Program-made: the position numbers and the translations under genes
Assembly (NCBI GenBank): GCA_026874595.1
Contig: CM049321.1
Span: 12,005,479-12,069,478, forward strand
Source: Sipunculus nudus
Taxonomy: Eukaryota > Annelida > Sipuncula > Golfingiida > Sipunculidae
Reading direction: 5' to 3'
DNA: 64,000 nucleotides
Shown here: in pieces, positions 46,445-57,146 of the stretch
Layout of the letters: each line of letters starts with the position of its first letter
Position numbering within the stretch: position 1 is the stretch's first letter
The notes under the pieces: model-generated
What the model was told of the DNA's origin: nothing
What the model saw: only the letters and a program-made list of their open reading frames with translations
The model's database searches: none

Positions 46445-47586
46445 AGCATACATACAAACCTGGCCTCACGACCACCTCGTTTAAGCAACCATCTCAAAAT
46501 AACGATCACTTTTTGAGGGGCTAATATATATGATATACTTACCATTATCATCAAAATGTCTCTTTAAAAAATCAAGATCTTCTTCAGAAGGGTCAAACCC
46601 CACGGCCAACAAACACTCCTCAAAGTCGTCCACGTCTATCACGCCGCTCTTACTCTTATCCTTACTCCGGAAGATGTCCTCGATTACTGGGAGTAGAAAA
46701 AGTATTTATGTTGACGTAAAGGATAGGTCTAAGAGATGATGTTCCAACTATATGGATGTCCTGAATTTTTTTTAATTCCCATACCATCTATTAAAGGGAC
46801 CTATATCACCTTAGCATGTTAGAATAATAAGAAAAATAGCGTCTTCTCTTTTGAATAAATTGGTACCTGCCAAAATATTGCCCTGAAACCGTTAGCTTAC
46901 TTCTGTACACAAGTGTTAAGTGGACCGGGCGCGATCAACCAGCATCCACAGAAACAAAGCGCCTGGGAACACATGTTCATCAGGAGATGCACTGACTTTC
47001 CCCGAGAAAGGTAAGACAAGTTCCCGCTGGCTGAAACATAGGGTATAGTGCTGGTTTTTAAGGATCCGATACACGGATGTGTGTGTCATTTCAGCTGAGG
47101 CACGTGGACCTATCGTAAATTGCGTTGCGATGGGTTCTACAATAAATTAACATTCGACCCATGGATCGTTATGTCAATCCAGCAGAGATATATCAGAGGA
47201 CATGAAGGGCCATGTGCAGGCCAGCTTGGACTACCCCTTGTTTTGGATCTGTCGCGCATGCGCAAAACTGGATATCTGGTCACTCGACCATGTTATGGTA
47301 AACAGATCCACGTGGACCGTGTTTACTCACACGCAGAACCATTACAAGGTGTTGAACAGCTGTACTGGAGGCACTGTTATTATACTCGGATGGTTTTGCT
47401 TAGACTATAGTTGAATATTGGTCAAAGATAAACATTTGATTTATAGTTTAGTATCTCCTACATTGTCATCCGACACCAGACTTTATATACGCGCAAACTC
47501 ACAAACTGATCCTGATTTAATATTACAACGTATGGATGTATTCGTTTTAGAACTACTGAAGTTGATACATTATGGTAGCACTCCTG

Positions 47587-47621
<35 letters not shown>

Positions 47622-50600
47622 CTTAAAGAAGCATCAACCAAAAGCTCTTTTCAAATAAATGTGAGATCCATATATGTAACATTTTAAATCAGGTTAGTGT
47701 TTTTTTTTATGGCATATGTATTTATGTAACTGTTCTACAATGTGTAAAAATGAAATTGATTTTTTTATCAAATGTTTTTTAATCAAATTTTTAAGTTAGA
47801 GAGAAACATGATAGATGATAAAAAGCTTTTGAGATATTGCCACGTAGTATGATATTGATACACGAACGAGTGCGCCTTTCTGGGGTTTCTCGGTGGTCTA
47901 ACCCGGCGATGGGAATGATAACACACCCAAGGCCCGATATAAACGAGAGGAAGTATGTGACACTGTCCTCTCACAAAGTTAAAAACAGGGATGAAATTCT
48001 GCAAATGTACATGGATTAGTTAAGCTTGAATTAAACATGTAGGCGGTTCCCTCCAACAAAAGGAATATTATTCTCTTAAATAGTGTACCAACTGAAAATT
48101 TGAAATTTCCAACAATGTTAAAAGGTCATATGAAAATGAATGTGAATTTCATAAATACATATACCGTCAGAAAGAACAATGGACCGGTTTAGAACGATAT
48201 AAACGTTATGGGGTGTAATATGTATTTTAAACAACGATTGGATTAACTTTAAATTGAGGGGGTTTTGCCAGGGATACTACATTAAATATAAAGGAACTTT
48301 GCAAATTAGCAAGTATGCCATGCAGTCGGCAGATCGCTCATTTGTAAGCGTTTATTAACTTGTGTCAACTTTAACTTCTCCTGGCTTGGGATTAATTTAG
48401 AACATTGATATCTTGAAGTACGGCAAGAAAGCCTAACATGTATTCCGACCTTGCCTGGAGTGGTAACTCTTCTAGTACAATCATAACCAGGTATGTGCTA
48501 TTAAGTTGTGCTTGGTGAACAAATATTTAACCTCCGGACAACTGGGTCAGGTTTATGTTATTTAAACCACCGTAAGACAAATTTACTCATCCAGTACCTC
48601 TGCTCTCTCCTCTACCCGTCCGAATCAACTTCAGTGCTGCTTGTTAACAGATATTGGATACTTAGCAGGTAAGGGGCAATCCGGAGTGAACGGCAATGCC
48701 CAGTTTAAAACTGTATTTATTTAACATACATTAAAAAAACTGTCAAAAAGCGTATACGGGCGGGTAAACCATGCTTTAGAAAACCAGTTTCTCTTACGAT
48801 GAGAACCGTTGGAGGTTCTTGAGGGTGCTAGTTCATGTCAAGTGATACTATTTGGTATAAATGGGTATAATGAATTTGTAAGAAGGTCGAATTTTATGAC
48901 TGACCACATCGGCTAACGGTTTTCTTCCTTTATATCAGATTTCATAATACCCATTTCCCTTAATAATGTGACAATCTACCATTTGATGTTGCAATATATA
49001 ACATAAATATCTCTTTTGCGGCCAGATGGATCTTAAAAAAAGGTCACAATCAGCTCACAGTGGAAGAAACAGGAATTGCCTGAAGACTAACCAGAAGACT
49101 AGTACATAATTGTTCCACACGATGTCGCTGCATGAGGGAACTCTGTTACGAATCAAATTCCCCAAATGTGTTATTAATAATAAAGTGAAATTTGATACCT
49201 TCATTAGGCCTAAAAACAAATTAATCCACAAAAGAAGCTAAGGTCGGAATCCTACTGTTACTTTGGGATTTGGTCGTGGTCCATAAAAAACGTTATAACA
49301 CTTTAAACATTGCTCATACACGTCCCCTTGCCACCAAACTATATCCGCAGATAGACTCTCGGTTGCACGCTTGCTCTGAGAAATTTCCCGTCGAATCCCC
49401 TCGTCCTAATCGAAGCCTGACCGGTTTATTTCCCCCCATTTCATAAAAGGCTCACGGTGTCTGCATTATTTTATTCATAATTTTTACATACCAAAACACG
49501 GAATCTCGCAGGTCGGATCTCGAAATTATGAGTTAAAAGAAAGGTGATATTATCGGCGGGAGTTATAAATTTGTACAGAGATGCTGTATATTATTGACGT
49601 GTGCCCTCGCATGATCAAAGAAGAAAACTAGAAAACTGCATTCTATGGAATGCAAGCCTCCGCCATGTGGGATCCCCGTTGTGGGTTGCTCATAGTCCCG
49701 TGTTTGCATTCACCTATTCAGTAAAAATTCCCATATTCACTCCAACATAAGTGATTTTACATTTTTAAATATTCCTGGATCCGGACCATGTGCCCGATCC
49801 CTACTAAAGTCGAAAAGGATTCTATATCGTAAGATATGCTTGTATGGGGGAGCATAAGTCGATAATAGGATACAAAACGGCCTTCATTATGTACGTAAGT
49901 ACGGTGAAATAATATTTTTCCTTATAAAAAAATGAAACTCTTTGTATACTTAAATCATGTATATTTCTCACCTCTGCGAGTGTCTTCTGACATCTGGAAT
50001 TCGGATTCTTTTTTGCCAGCCTGTAACAATCATATGCATATACACATACATATACACACGCATGTATAAACACAGACGTATTTATGTATTAAAGGATTGG
50101 CATTCTTCCTGGGAAATACATATTTCTTCCCTTACCCGGAAAGAAGGGAAATTTCCGGGACGTGATGGACCTTTCTGGGAAGAAACGGAAGTTGGGGAAG
50201 AAACTTTTGACATTTTCAACAAAATGTTATTATTCTGTTATTATGAACATATGTAATAGAGTATCACTGATTTATTATATAAAAACTGTTATTCAATATC
50301 AAATGTTGAATTTGACAAATTTCGTTGAATTTAACAAACTCAAATAGAAATGCAAACTGCGAGCAGCACATACACCATGCCTCACTCATTAAGACAGAGA
50401 CAGATCATTTCATTTGGTTTTCTGCATAAAACATCTACTTCCGAAATGTTGTATGGTGTTGGCGAATTTAATGGTTGTGTCCCAAAATCTTTACTCCCTT
50501 AGTTTGGATCTGTCCCATTTCTACTGGATATCATATGGTCTACCAGTAAAAGTGTGATGATCAGTTGTTTACCAGAATGTCTAAACTATACCTTCATAAA

Positions 50601-51482
50601 AGTCCTGGGTATACTATGATAAACATAAAAGCAAAATATATAAAAATATGTCATATTGCTAGAAAATACTGGGTAATAATTTATTTACCAAACTAATCAC
50701 AACCTTAAACTTTGACAATCTGCCATACCTCAATGGATTCCATAATGTTTACCATGCTAAATTATATAACCAATCTTTTGTCAATGAATGCTAGTATGAA
50801 TAGCCTTTGATCATAAACTGATCTTTAAAAACAATTAAAATAATAAATTCTCGACTAGTACTAGATGCCTGTAGACATTTTGGTCTACATTCAAGTCATT
50901 TTTTATAGAAGACATTTTAAAATGAAGTAAAGACATTTTGGGAGTAGCCATTTTGGGAAAACCCCAGTGTATTATATGGGCAGGTTGGATCTTTTCGTTA
51001 CTAGACAAAAAATAAATATGTAATCAGCTCAACAGTGTACATGCATCTTCTTATCCAACTAATTTCATTTGATATTTATTCAAGTTTGATTACTCATCTC
51101 AAGGCTAGCCCTACTGTGCGAAACAACCCCGGAGTGTCTATTGAAATAAGCTTTAATTCTCATATAAAGACCATACAAACGGTACAAATCATACTCTATC
51201 CCCATTGACTGTCTGGACTCAAGTTGAGTTCATCTTCATTACTTCAACTTTAGAAAAGCCAAATAAACAATTTGCACCCTAGACTGAGTGGAATCATCAT
51301 GAGTTCATTTCAGTGTTCAACTAAAGATTACCCCAAGTGAACCCGCAGTCCAAATCACACCCCTGGAAAAGCATGCAGTCACACTATAGACACCTAAAAA
51401 ACCCCGAGGATTTATTTGAACACCCTTTATATTAATAAAGGTTGTGAAAACAATCATTCTGGTTTGCACTGATATGACCGGC

Positions 51483-51550
<68 letters not shown>

Positions 51551-54027
51551 ATAATGAAATCAGCTCACCATCTTTATACGTCTGTTTGTTTCTTACTTGA
51601 ATATGACTACTGTACGGGGGATATTAGACAAACAAATAGAGTACGGCAAGGTCGAGACGTACTGCAATACGCGCATGCGCCACACGGCTCACAGTAGACC
51701 CTTGTATGTCAACATTCCTGTGTATCTGTGTAAAGGTACGCCATAAAAATATTGAACAAAGTACAAGTGAGGGACTAGTCACTTGAATCAGTGAATATGG
51801 GCTACTTATGTGTTATTGTACGATACCAGAGGAGGTTTAAAACGTTGAGCAGTTCTCTCGAAATCAGAGAGAGCACTCAGAGCACATACCGCCGCCAATT
51901 ATCCGGATATTACAGCACATAACGTTCAAAATTAACCAATACTTTAGTCCAGTTTATATTGAGTCAAGTTTCTCGACACGGGATTATAAAATCTTTACTA
52001 ATAGCAATAAAATACAAAGGGCAAACGTATAAACTGATATAAAAAAGGCAGAAAAAATGGGCGAGCCAAGATGGTGAAATGCTTTTTGATTTTACATGTT
52101 TGGGATGTCTCATGAATATAATTATGCAGGCGGACAATCACATGCAGAGAAAAAGAGAAACGTAAAAACAATTAGACGGTGGTGATCACAGAATTTCCAT
52201 TAATGACTTTCTTTCGATATACAGTAAACACAAATACTGACCGTAAAACAGACTGAAATACAGACTGAGACTGCTACAGTGTCACCATCATCTAACAATC
52301 AATTTTGGAAATTTTAATTTATGCCTTTTTTGAGACTGATAGACTTATATGTTGATTAATTTTGTTATCCTGTTATCCATATTGCACTGCAGGATATATT
52401 AATATTTATATATTATAGTTTATATATAAAATTTATAATTTATAAATGAGGACCTATAAGCCATGCATTCACATGCTTTAAATTGCTTATGCCTATAGCC
52501 CTCCAGGCCCGATTGCTGAACGTCTACGGCAATAATCTTTATAAATAAAAATTATGATTAAACCTCCATTACGTTGTGACTCAAGAGTATATCGGCAAAT
52601 CTTACGCTGGCTTCCTATTTGATTACCTTGAAACCAACAATTTGACGCGGTAGATAAATGTTTAACTTTAATTACTTAATATATTTAATTGATACATAAT
52701 AAGACATATGGAAAACCTGACAACCATAGGGCAACCACCTCAGCGGGTATCTAAAATGCAGTTTGAGAAAGATAAAATCATAAATTTTAAAGATTACTTT
52801 TACCTTAAGCATTAGAAAATATACCTTGGCTTTAACCAAAGATAGCTTTACTGAGTAATAAAGCAAGGAAAAAGGTTAAGAGCACGTCTAATTAATCAAA
52901 ATATTGGTAATGCAGGTCAGCATATCATGTACCTCAATGTTTGGACGATTCATTCCATTAGATAAGGTCTGATAGAACCAGTGCTTTTGTCTGCTGACAA
53001 TTCAAGACCGGAGTTTGTGTCTAAAGCCCAGTTTGTCCTTAATGAACTTTGCCGTGTAATAATTATATTCAAATCCTCGTGTTTACTGCCTCCTGCGAGT
53101 TTAAATATAATTATGTTTTGTAAACACCAGTTTGAATGAGACCGGCACTAGTATCAAACAGCCCCGTTGTTCGCTTTAAGGTGGTATATGTGGCGTGATA
53201 CAGGTAGGTGTTGTATCAAATACCTAAACTCTGTGAGCAGCATACAAATGGTGCAAGGGTGACCCGCTCTAACGTGAGGTGCGCCATGTATGACGTATAT
53301 TGGATTAATTCCAAATCGTACATATGGCACAGTAATCCTGCCATAGAAATGGACAAACTTTTTCTTCCGTTTTCTACATTTTTCTAGATTATTAAACCAC
53401 GGGTGTACATACGAAATTGGAGGTTCTTATTAAGACATGCGATTGTATTCGTGTTTCCAGTTTGACAGGCTTCTGTGTTGTGGTTCTCATTTTAACGTTT
53501 AATTATAATATACTTTACAAGATGACAGTTCGTTGTATTACAGTTCTCATAAAAACAGTTTGTTCAATAATACCTTTCACTGTGACAGTCCATTGTATTA
53601 TATTTCTCATTTTACTGTCGTTGCCTTTTTTCGCAATTATCTACGGTTCGGGATATTCAAGAAAAGGAATTCATCGCGAAAATAAAACATTCGTGAAAAA
53701 TTTGCCCAGTCGTTTAAAACACATCGAAAAGAAAAAAAGATTGCTTTTATAAATATTGTCAAATCTCTTAAATTATCTGCCAATAAATATCTAATTTATG
53801 CTGGATCTATGTTCACTTTGGTAAGCTATCCAATTATTATACGCTTTTGCACACGTTATTAAATATAATAAATATTATGTCATATAATTATAATTAATCC
53901 ATTTAGTTATGGGTATGGTCTGTGTAAATTAATGTAATGGGGGGAAGGAAAAATTTAACTTCGCGAACATTAAACAAACCGCATATATTAATCTTTGTAA
54001 AATAAAATTAAGAAAAGCGCTTACCAT
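38743..54027 (-). CDS. EF-hand calcium-binding protein, calmodulin-like, six exons
   Basis: Joining 54027-54025, 50020-49972, 46686-46543, 45724-45598, 41985-41855 and 38792-38743 gives 504 bases: 167 codons plus TGA. All five introns are GT-AG and every phase fits. The protein has four EF-hands. EF1 (27-38, DKSKSGVIDVDD) has Asp at position 12. EF2 (63-74, DDNGDGQLEIKE) is canonical. EF3 (100-111, DRHNKGFIRYPH) is degenerate and unlikely to bind calcium. EF4 (141-152, DRNHDGKLSYAE) is canonical. So three sites probably bind Ca2+ and the fold should be a calmodulin/troponin C dumbbell. Intron 1 falls right after the ATG, as in calmodulin genes. An in-frame TGA lies ten codons upstream of the ATG (54055-54057). 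No signal peptide. Partner unknown; it is divergent from true calmodulin. Confidence 0.85.
39598..40520. repeat. Three tandem modules in EF-hand intron 5
   Basis: CCATATTTTAATTTTAGGGCCA recurs at 39904 and 40241 and, changed, at 40491. Other shared words are TATAACTCGGC..CGACTGACCCGA, GAACAAGTC.GGTT, TTCAATTAAACTTA, and TGTACA..GACAATACC(C/T)AGCACA. The tract opens with GAGAGCTTATACCGTACCGTCC. Non-coding. Confidence 0.6.
41023..41316. repeat. 146-bp perfect-phase tandem duplication
   Basis: AGAACTTAAGAAACCCGAAA starts at 41023 and again at 41169. The whole 146-base unit, through CTAGTTCTAGGCAGT, is repeated with only a few changes, so the duplication is recent. Confidence 0.9.
41419..41784. 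mobile_element. Inverted-repeat element in EF-hand intron 5
   Basis: CTCGTGTTTACGGTAAT at 41447-41462 is matched inverted by ATTACCGTAAACACGAG at 41736-41752. The match extends outward (ACGTCTATTGCTGTAATCGG versus the reverse complement of CCGAACGCAGGACAATAACAGACGT). Arms total about 45 bases around a 270-base core. Target duplication not resolved. Confidence 0.5.
41855..41985 (-). CDS. EF-hand gene exon 5
   Basis: Acceptor TTTGTTTTAAAG, donor GTAAGC (41854-41849). It encodes YPHLVEILTAPGPSQ.. to DRNHDGKLSYA, the end of EF3 and most of EF4. The split codons at both ends (AG|A and G|AA) match the neighbouring exons. Confidence 0.85.
43215..43272. repeat. AT dinucleotide microsatellite
   Basis: Uninterrupted AT run in EF-hand intron 4. 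Confidence 0.95.
44340..45420 (-). pseudogene. Decayed LINE reverse transcriptase in EF-hand intron 4, split by a MITE
   Basis: On the - strand, 45300-45170 reads LVYVFLRGKI and IGSKCIDVEDEYRFLGVLLSDN, then GRFNKAMN. This is the K-x-x-V-x-V-F...YLGV..S..G.F pattern of RTE/CR1-type LINE reverse transcriptases. After the 44822-45151 MITE the frame resumes as PLDVILNLFAVYVLPLLLYG then IETVHFKFLNMLFGA, the usual LLYG.E.W block. Frameshifts and stops abound. Fragments fade out near 44340. Confidence 0.65.
44822..45151. mobile_element. 330-bp MITE with about 70-bp terminal inverted repeats and TA target duplication
   Basis: Left arm GGTACGTTTGAACAAGATTA..; right arm reverse complement GGGGACCTTTGAACAAGGTT... 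Both continue TTACGGTAACTC.CGCATTTGCT..CAGCGCCA.CT. TA flanks both ends (44820-44821, 45152-45153). It cuts the LINE reverse-transcriptase frame between GRFNKAMN and the LLYG block. Non-coding; the TA duplication suggests a Tc1/mariner-type mobiliser. Confidence 0.75.
45598..45724 (-). CDS. EF-hand gene exon 4
   Basis: Acceptor TTATTCCCAAG, donor GTAAGAA. It encodes DGQLEIKELIANLDV.. to FDRHNKGFI. The intron 3 position splits the Gly at loop position 4 of EF2 (G|GG). Confidence 0.85.
46386..46442. repeat. AT dinucleotide microsatellite
   Basis: Uninterrupted TA run in EF-hand intron 3, about 100 bases from exon 3. Open frames encoding YIYIYI across it are artefacts. Confidence 0.95.
46543..46686 (-). 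CDS. EF-hand gene exon 3
   Basis: Acceptor CTTTTTCTACTCCCAG, donor GTAAGTAT. It encodes all of EF1 and the entering helix of EF2 (PSEEDLDFLKRHFDDN). Confidence 0.85.
46687..49971 (-). other. EF-hand intron 2 sequence
   Basis: Contains an A30 tract (47589-47618) and a palindromic GCGCATGCGC (47255-47264). No coding exon could be supported apart from those listed. The frames at 47120-47410 and 47202-47414 overlap each other without any domain. Confidence 0.5.
49972..50020 (-). CDS. EF-hand gene exon 2
   Basis: Acceptor GATTGTTACAG, donor GTGAGAAA. It encodes AGKKESEFQMSEDTRR and the first base of a Val codon completed in exon 3. An internal ATG here could serve as an alternative start (MSEDTRR). 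Confidence 0.75.
51486..51548. repeat. AT dinucleotide microsatellite
   Basis: Uninterrupted AT run. Confidence 0.95.
53461..53640. repeat. 60-bp tandem repeat, three units
   Basis: Units start at 53461, 53522 and 53582, each with .TGACAG..C.TTGT.TT...TTCTCAT. The 111-codon frame over 53417-53752 is hydrophobic because of this repetition, not because it encodes a recognisable protein. Confidence 0.6.
54025..54027 (-). CDS. EF-hand gene exon 1 coding part (start codon only)
   Basis: ATG immediately followed by GTAAGC (54024-54019). The 5' UTR extends to higher coordinates. The match of an ATG flush against a donor with the phase-0 start of exon 2 supports it. If wrong, translation would begin at the ATG inside exon 2. 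Confidence 0.65.
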
Positions 54028-54887
54028 TATGAAATCTCTATCCCGTTCCAGCCGTCAGTGAATGCACAGGTGGTATGTGGTCCGCGTTTAAGGCCCGAGG
54101 TCTGGTACAGATCCGCTTTAGCCATACACTGAGGATGACATCAATATGTACCACGCCAGACCGCCCATGTCAATTTGCGGGCACTTGTACAAAGTGTTTA
54201 TCTTCACTTTTCATGAGGGCTCTCATGTTTAAACGGATCACAGTTTTATGTTTGATCTGCTAGATTACACAGGTTCCTATACACCACACAATATGTATTT
54301 GTTCAATCATTTAACCTTCTGCAAGGCTCACTGCAAAATCAACTTACGTACACCCGAGCATAAGGACAGTGCTAACGCGAACTTTCCAAAGAAGCGTCCC
54401 CGAGGGTATTGGCTTATTGTTCATGAGGAATAATACTCCCGAGGGGAACACGCTGTTTTCTTCTCTTTACAATGTGAGCCGCAACTTAAGTACCTACGAA
54501 TGACACCGAACCCTTCTCTTCACAAGATTAAGTTTTCCTCAGAACACATCGAACAAATTTGTTTGACACAGCAGGTTTTCAAGCAAATACTCAACCCTTT
54601 TAACTCTTGAGTTAACGGTTTCTACACAAATAATAAATCCTTTTAACTCTTAAGTTGAGGTATCTTAGCAAATACAAAATCCATTTAACGTTTGGGTTTA
54701 AGATATCACTGCAAATAGCAAATCGTTGTAACGTTTGCGTTATCTTTGTTGGAGGTGTAATACGAGCCGGTGTTAGATTGAATCATTGATTATTGCAGAT
54801 TGAATACTGCAGACTGAAAAAAAAACTCACATCCATCTCTATAGAATCTGCATATACATCCAAAAGTTGAAGGTTAATTAGATGTAG

Positions 54888-55396
54888 CAGTGATTTAGTC
54901 GTTTCTACACCATCCGAGCCCGGGTGCGAGTCTGAGTCCAGGCCACACGAGTCTAAGGCCGAGTCCTTGATGTTCGAGTCCAAGTCCACCTTCTTCTGGT
55001 CAGAGTCATTTGGAACTCGGGTCCGAGTCTGAATTTAGTACAAATCTTAATATAGAAAGAAATCTAAAAAGGATATTTGAAATTATGTTTTATGTTAGTT
55101 TACAAGACAAGTGTCCTTTGTTTGAATGTTTAATTACGTTGTGCCCTCGATGCAAAGCTAAAACTTGGTATGTATAATGTTTTTTTACAAGTGTTCTGTT
55201 ACTAGTTCACTGATGTGCACGATCTTCATATAATCTGAGACAGAGTTTTCTTTTCTACTGGACTCAATATGGACTTAGCCTGATTTCCCGAGTCCTTACC
55301 TCCGAGTCCGGGGAAACGTCAGAGTCAAGAACCCTCGAGTCCAAGTCGGAGTCCTTAAAAGTTGACTCGAGTCCGGACTCAAGACCTACATCACTG
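54888..55396 (-). mobile_element. GAGTCC-rich hAT-like MITE, copy 1
   Basis: A 509-bp element with ends CAGTGATTTAG and CTACATCACTG. It is flanked by AGATGTAG (54880-54887) and ATATGTAG (55397-55404), an 8-bp target duplication with one mismatch. Both sub-terminal regions are packed with GAGTCC/GGACTC words around an AT-rich centre. An inverted second copy is at 60420-61871. Confidence 0.7.
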
Positions 55397-55404
55397 ATAT
55401 GTAG

Positions 55405-56417
55405 ATGCATCGCAGTTACCATGGTGAATCCAAGGCTTCTTGGCAAACGTGATTGGCGAAAACAGAATGTTGGAGAAGCAGAAAATGTGAAAGAATAAAA
55501 AAAAAACCAACGCGACACTAACATCCTTTGCAATTTCTGTTATGCAGCGTATATTATTCTGTTTCCAAGACTTTAAGGTTGAAAAAGACCCCTCTAAATA
55601 TCCGAACCTGAATTAACATTGAACAGTGACTAGAGTCATATGCTATAACATTATTCATTTTTTTTTATTTTAATAAGTATTATATACTAATCAGCAGTCG
55701 CTTCCATTTATCTTCATATATAATATATATATACCTTTGATTGTCTGTGTAACACATTTAAAAAATTTCAATTAAGTTTAAACTTTTAAAATATAAGGTA
55801 TAATGTTTCAGCTTTAGGTTAATTCTAAACCAGGTTTTCATGTATAATATTCTAGAGTAAACTCAGAAATGCAACCAAAGTCTAATTTTAATTATTAACA
55901 TATTCATTTTAAATTTTAAATTTCATTTAAATTTAATTTCATAAATAAATATTATTATCTGAAAATTAGGGATGATTACATTGACTATCCCCCTTTGTTA
56001 AAAGTGAGGGGTATGTAGCCTCCGTCTCCCCGTACTGATGCTTCTGCTAATCTCTGTGTCCATAAAAGTATAAAAAAAAGCTCCCCTATAGCCAAGCAAT
56101 ATCACGAAGTTAAAAAAAATAGGTTCTCTTTAACTTACTGTATTCTTAATATATACTACTGTGTTTAGATCTTATTAGTACATACATGTACATTTCTAAA
56201 AACATTTTGTATCTAATGAAAAGACATAAATGTGAGAACATTATTTATGAAATATAAGTTTCGGCCGTATTTACTTCCTGAAAATGACAGTTCTTACCTA
56301 TGTTGCGTAACTTACAACACGAGGACAAATATTTTGTGTTTAAAATAGTCATGGGAAAACAGAGCTCTCCGGTGCGAGACATTCAGAAAACCAGAGCAAG
56401 GGTGAATAAAATGTCTT
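55405..56417. other. AT-rich spacer, no gene recognised
   Basis: Low-complexity AT stretches around 55640-55960; no domain or splice pattern supported. Confidence 0.4.
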
Positions 56418-56830
56418 GTGACCTCTGACCTCATTAGTTATGCAGGATTTTTACCGATAATTTAATTCATCTATGAAAATAGATTGGTTAATATTTATAA
56501 TGAGTTTCATGAAAATACATAAGAATTATGGCAAGTCAGCACGGCGCCAGCAAAGTCTGGTGACCTCTGACCTCATTAGATATATATGGAATTTGCTTCA
56601 AATATTATATTGATTAATATTTTTTGCTGAGTTTTATCAAAATCCTTCATGTTTCAGGCAAGTTATCGCGGCAACGCCACGAAGTAGCCTAGTGACCTCT
56701 GACCTTATTGAACATGCTTTGCCCATAAAGGGACTTGGGCGAGATGATCTATTGGTAAGGTGTTATGGTGAGTTTCATGAAAATCAATCAAAACCCCGAT
56801 AAGTTATCGCATCGACACTCCAAGTTAAGA
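56418..56830. repeat. Three tandem modules, period about 135-140 bp
   Basis: GTGACCTCTGACC(T) recurs at 56418, 56560 and 56692. Each is followed by TATT or CATTA, a GAGTTT.ATGAAAAT-type block and G.AAGTTATCGC/GCAAGTCAGCAC. It ends in ACGGACGGTGAG. Non-coding. Confidence 0.6.
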
Positions 56831-57146
56831 CACGGACGGTGAGTATACCCTAATACGCCATGTCACAGACAGGCGGATAATAACGCCCCCGGCATATATC
56901 TCCATGTATAAATGGTTGATAAAATGAAAGTTTACAATTATGAAACCTGACTGACGTTTCCATATTTTGAGAATTTTTTTCCAATAATATTTAATGTCCA
57001 TGGGAAGTTTATCCTCAACATCACAAGTCGGGGGAGGGGGTGTATAGCAACCCTGAGCATTACGCCCCCTCGGCACCTCCCTGGCTACCGAAACACCTGA
57101 TAGGACATTCTTTCCGCATATAGCTGCCACGTAGGAGAGTCCCAAA

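Larger units (their letters stand above)
50021..54024 (-). other. EF-hand intron 1 sequence
   Basis: Contains a 63-base AT microsatellite (51486-51548), a CGCGCATGCGCC word (51670-51681, NRF1-like) and a 60-bp tandem repeat at 53455-53620. Otherwise AT-rich and without recognised genes. Confidence 0.5.

Noticed and set aside
47120-47618. Possible processed retrocopy ending in the A30 tract
   Set aside because: No AATAAA 10-30 bases before the tract, no recognisable coding body, no target duplication.
51660-51690. NRF1-like CGCGCATGCGCC as an alternative EF-hand promoter
   Set aside because: A single motif inside intron 1 with no exon placed beside it.
53417-53752. 111-codon hydrophobic frame suggesting a small membrane protein
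   Set aside because: Its hydrophobicity comes from a 60-bp tandem repeat; no domain or splice context.
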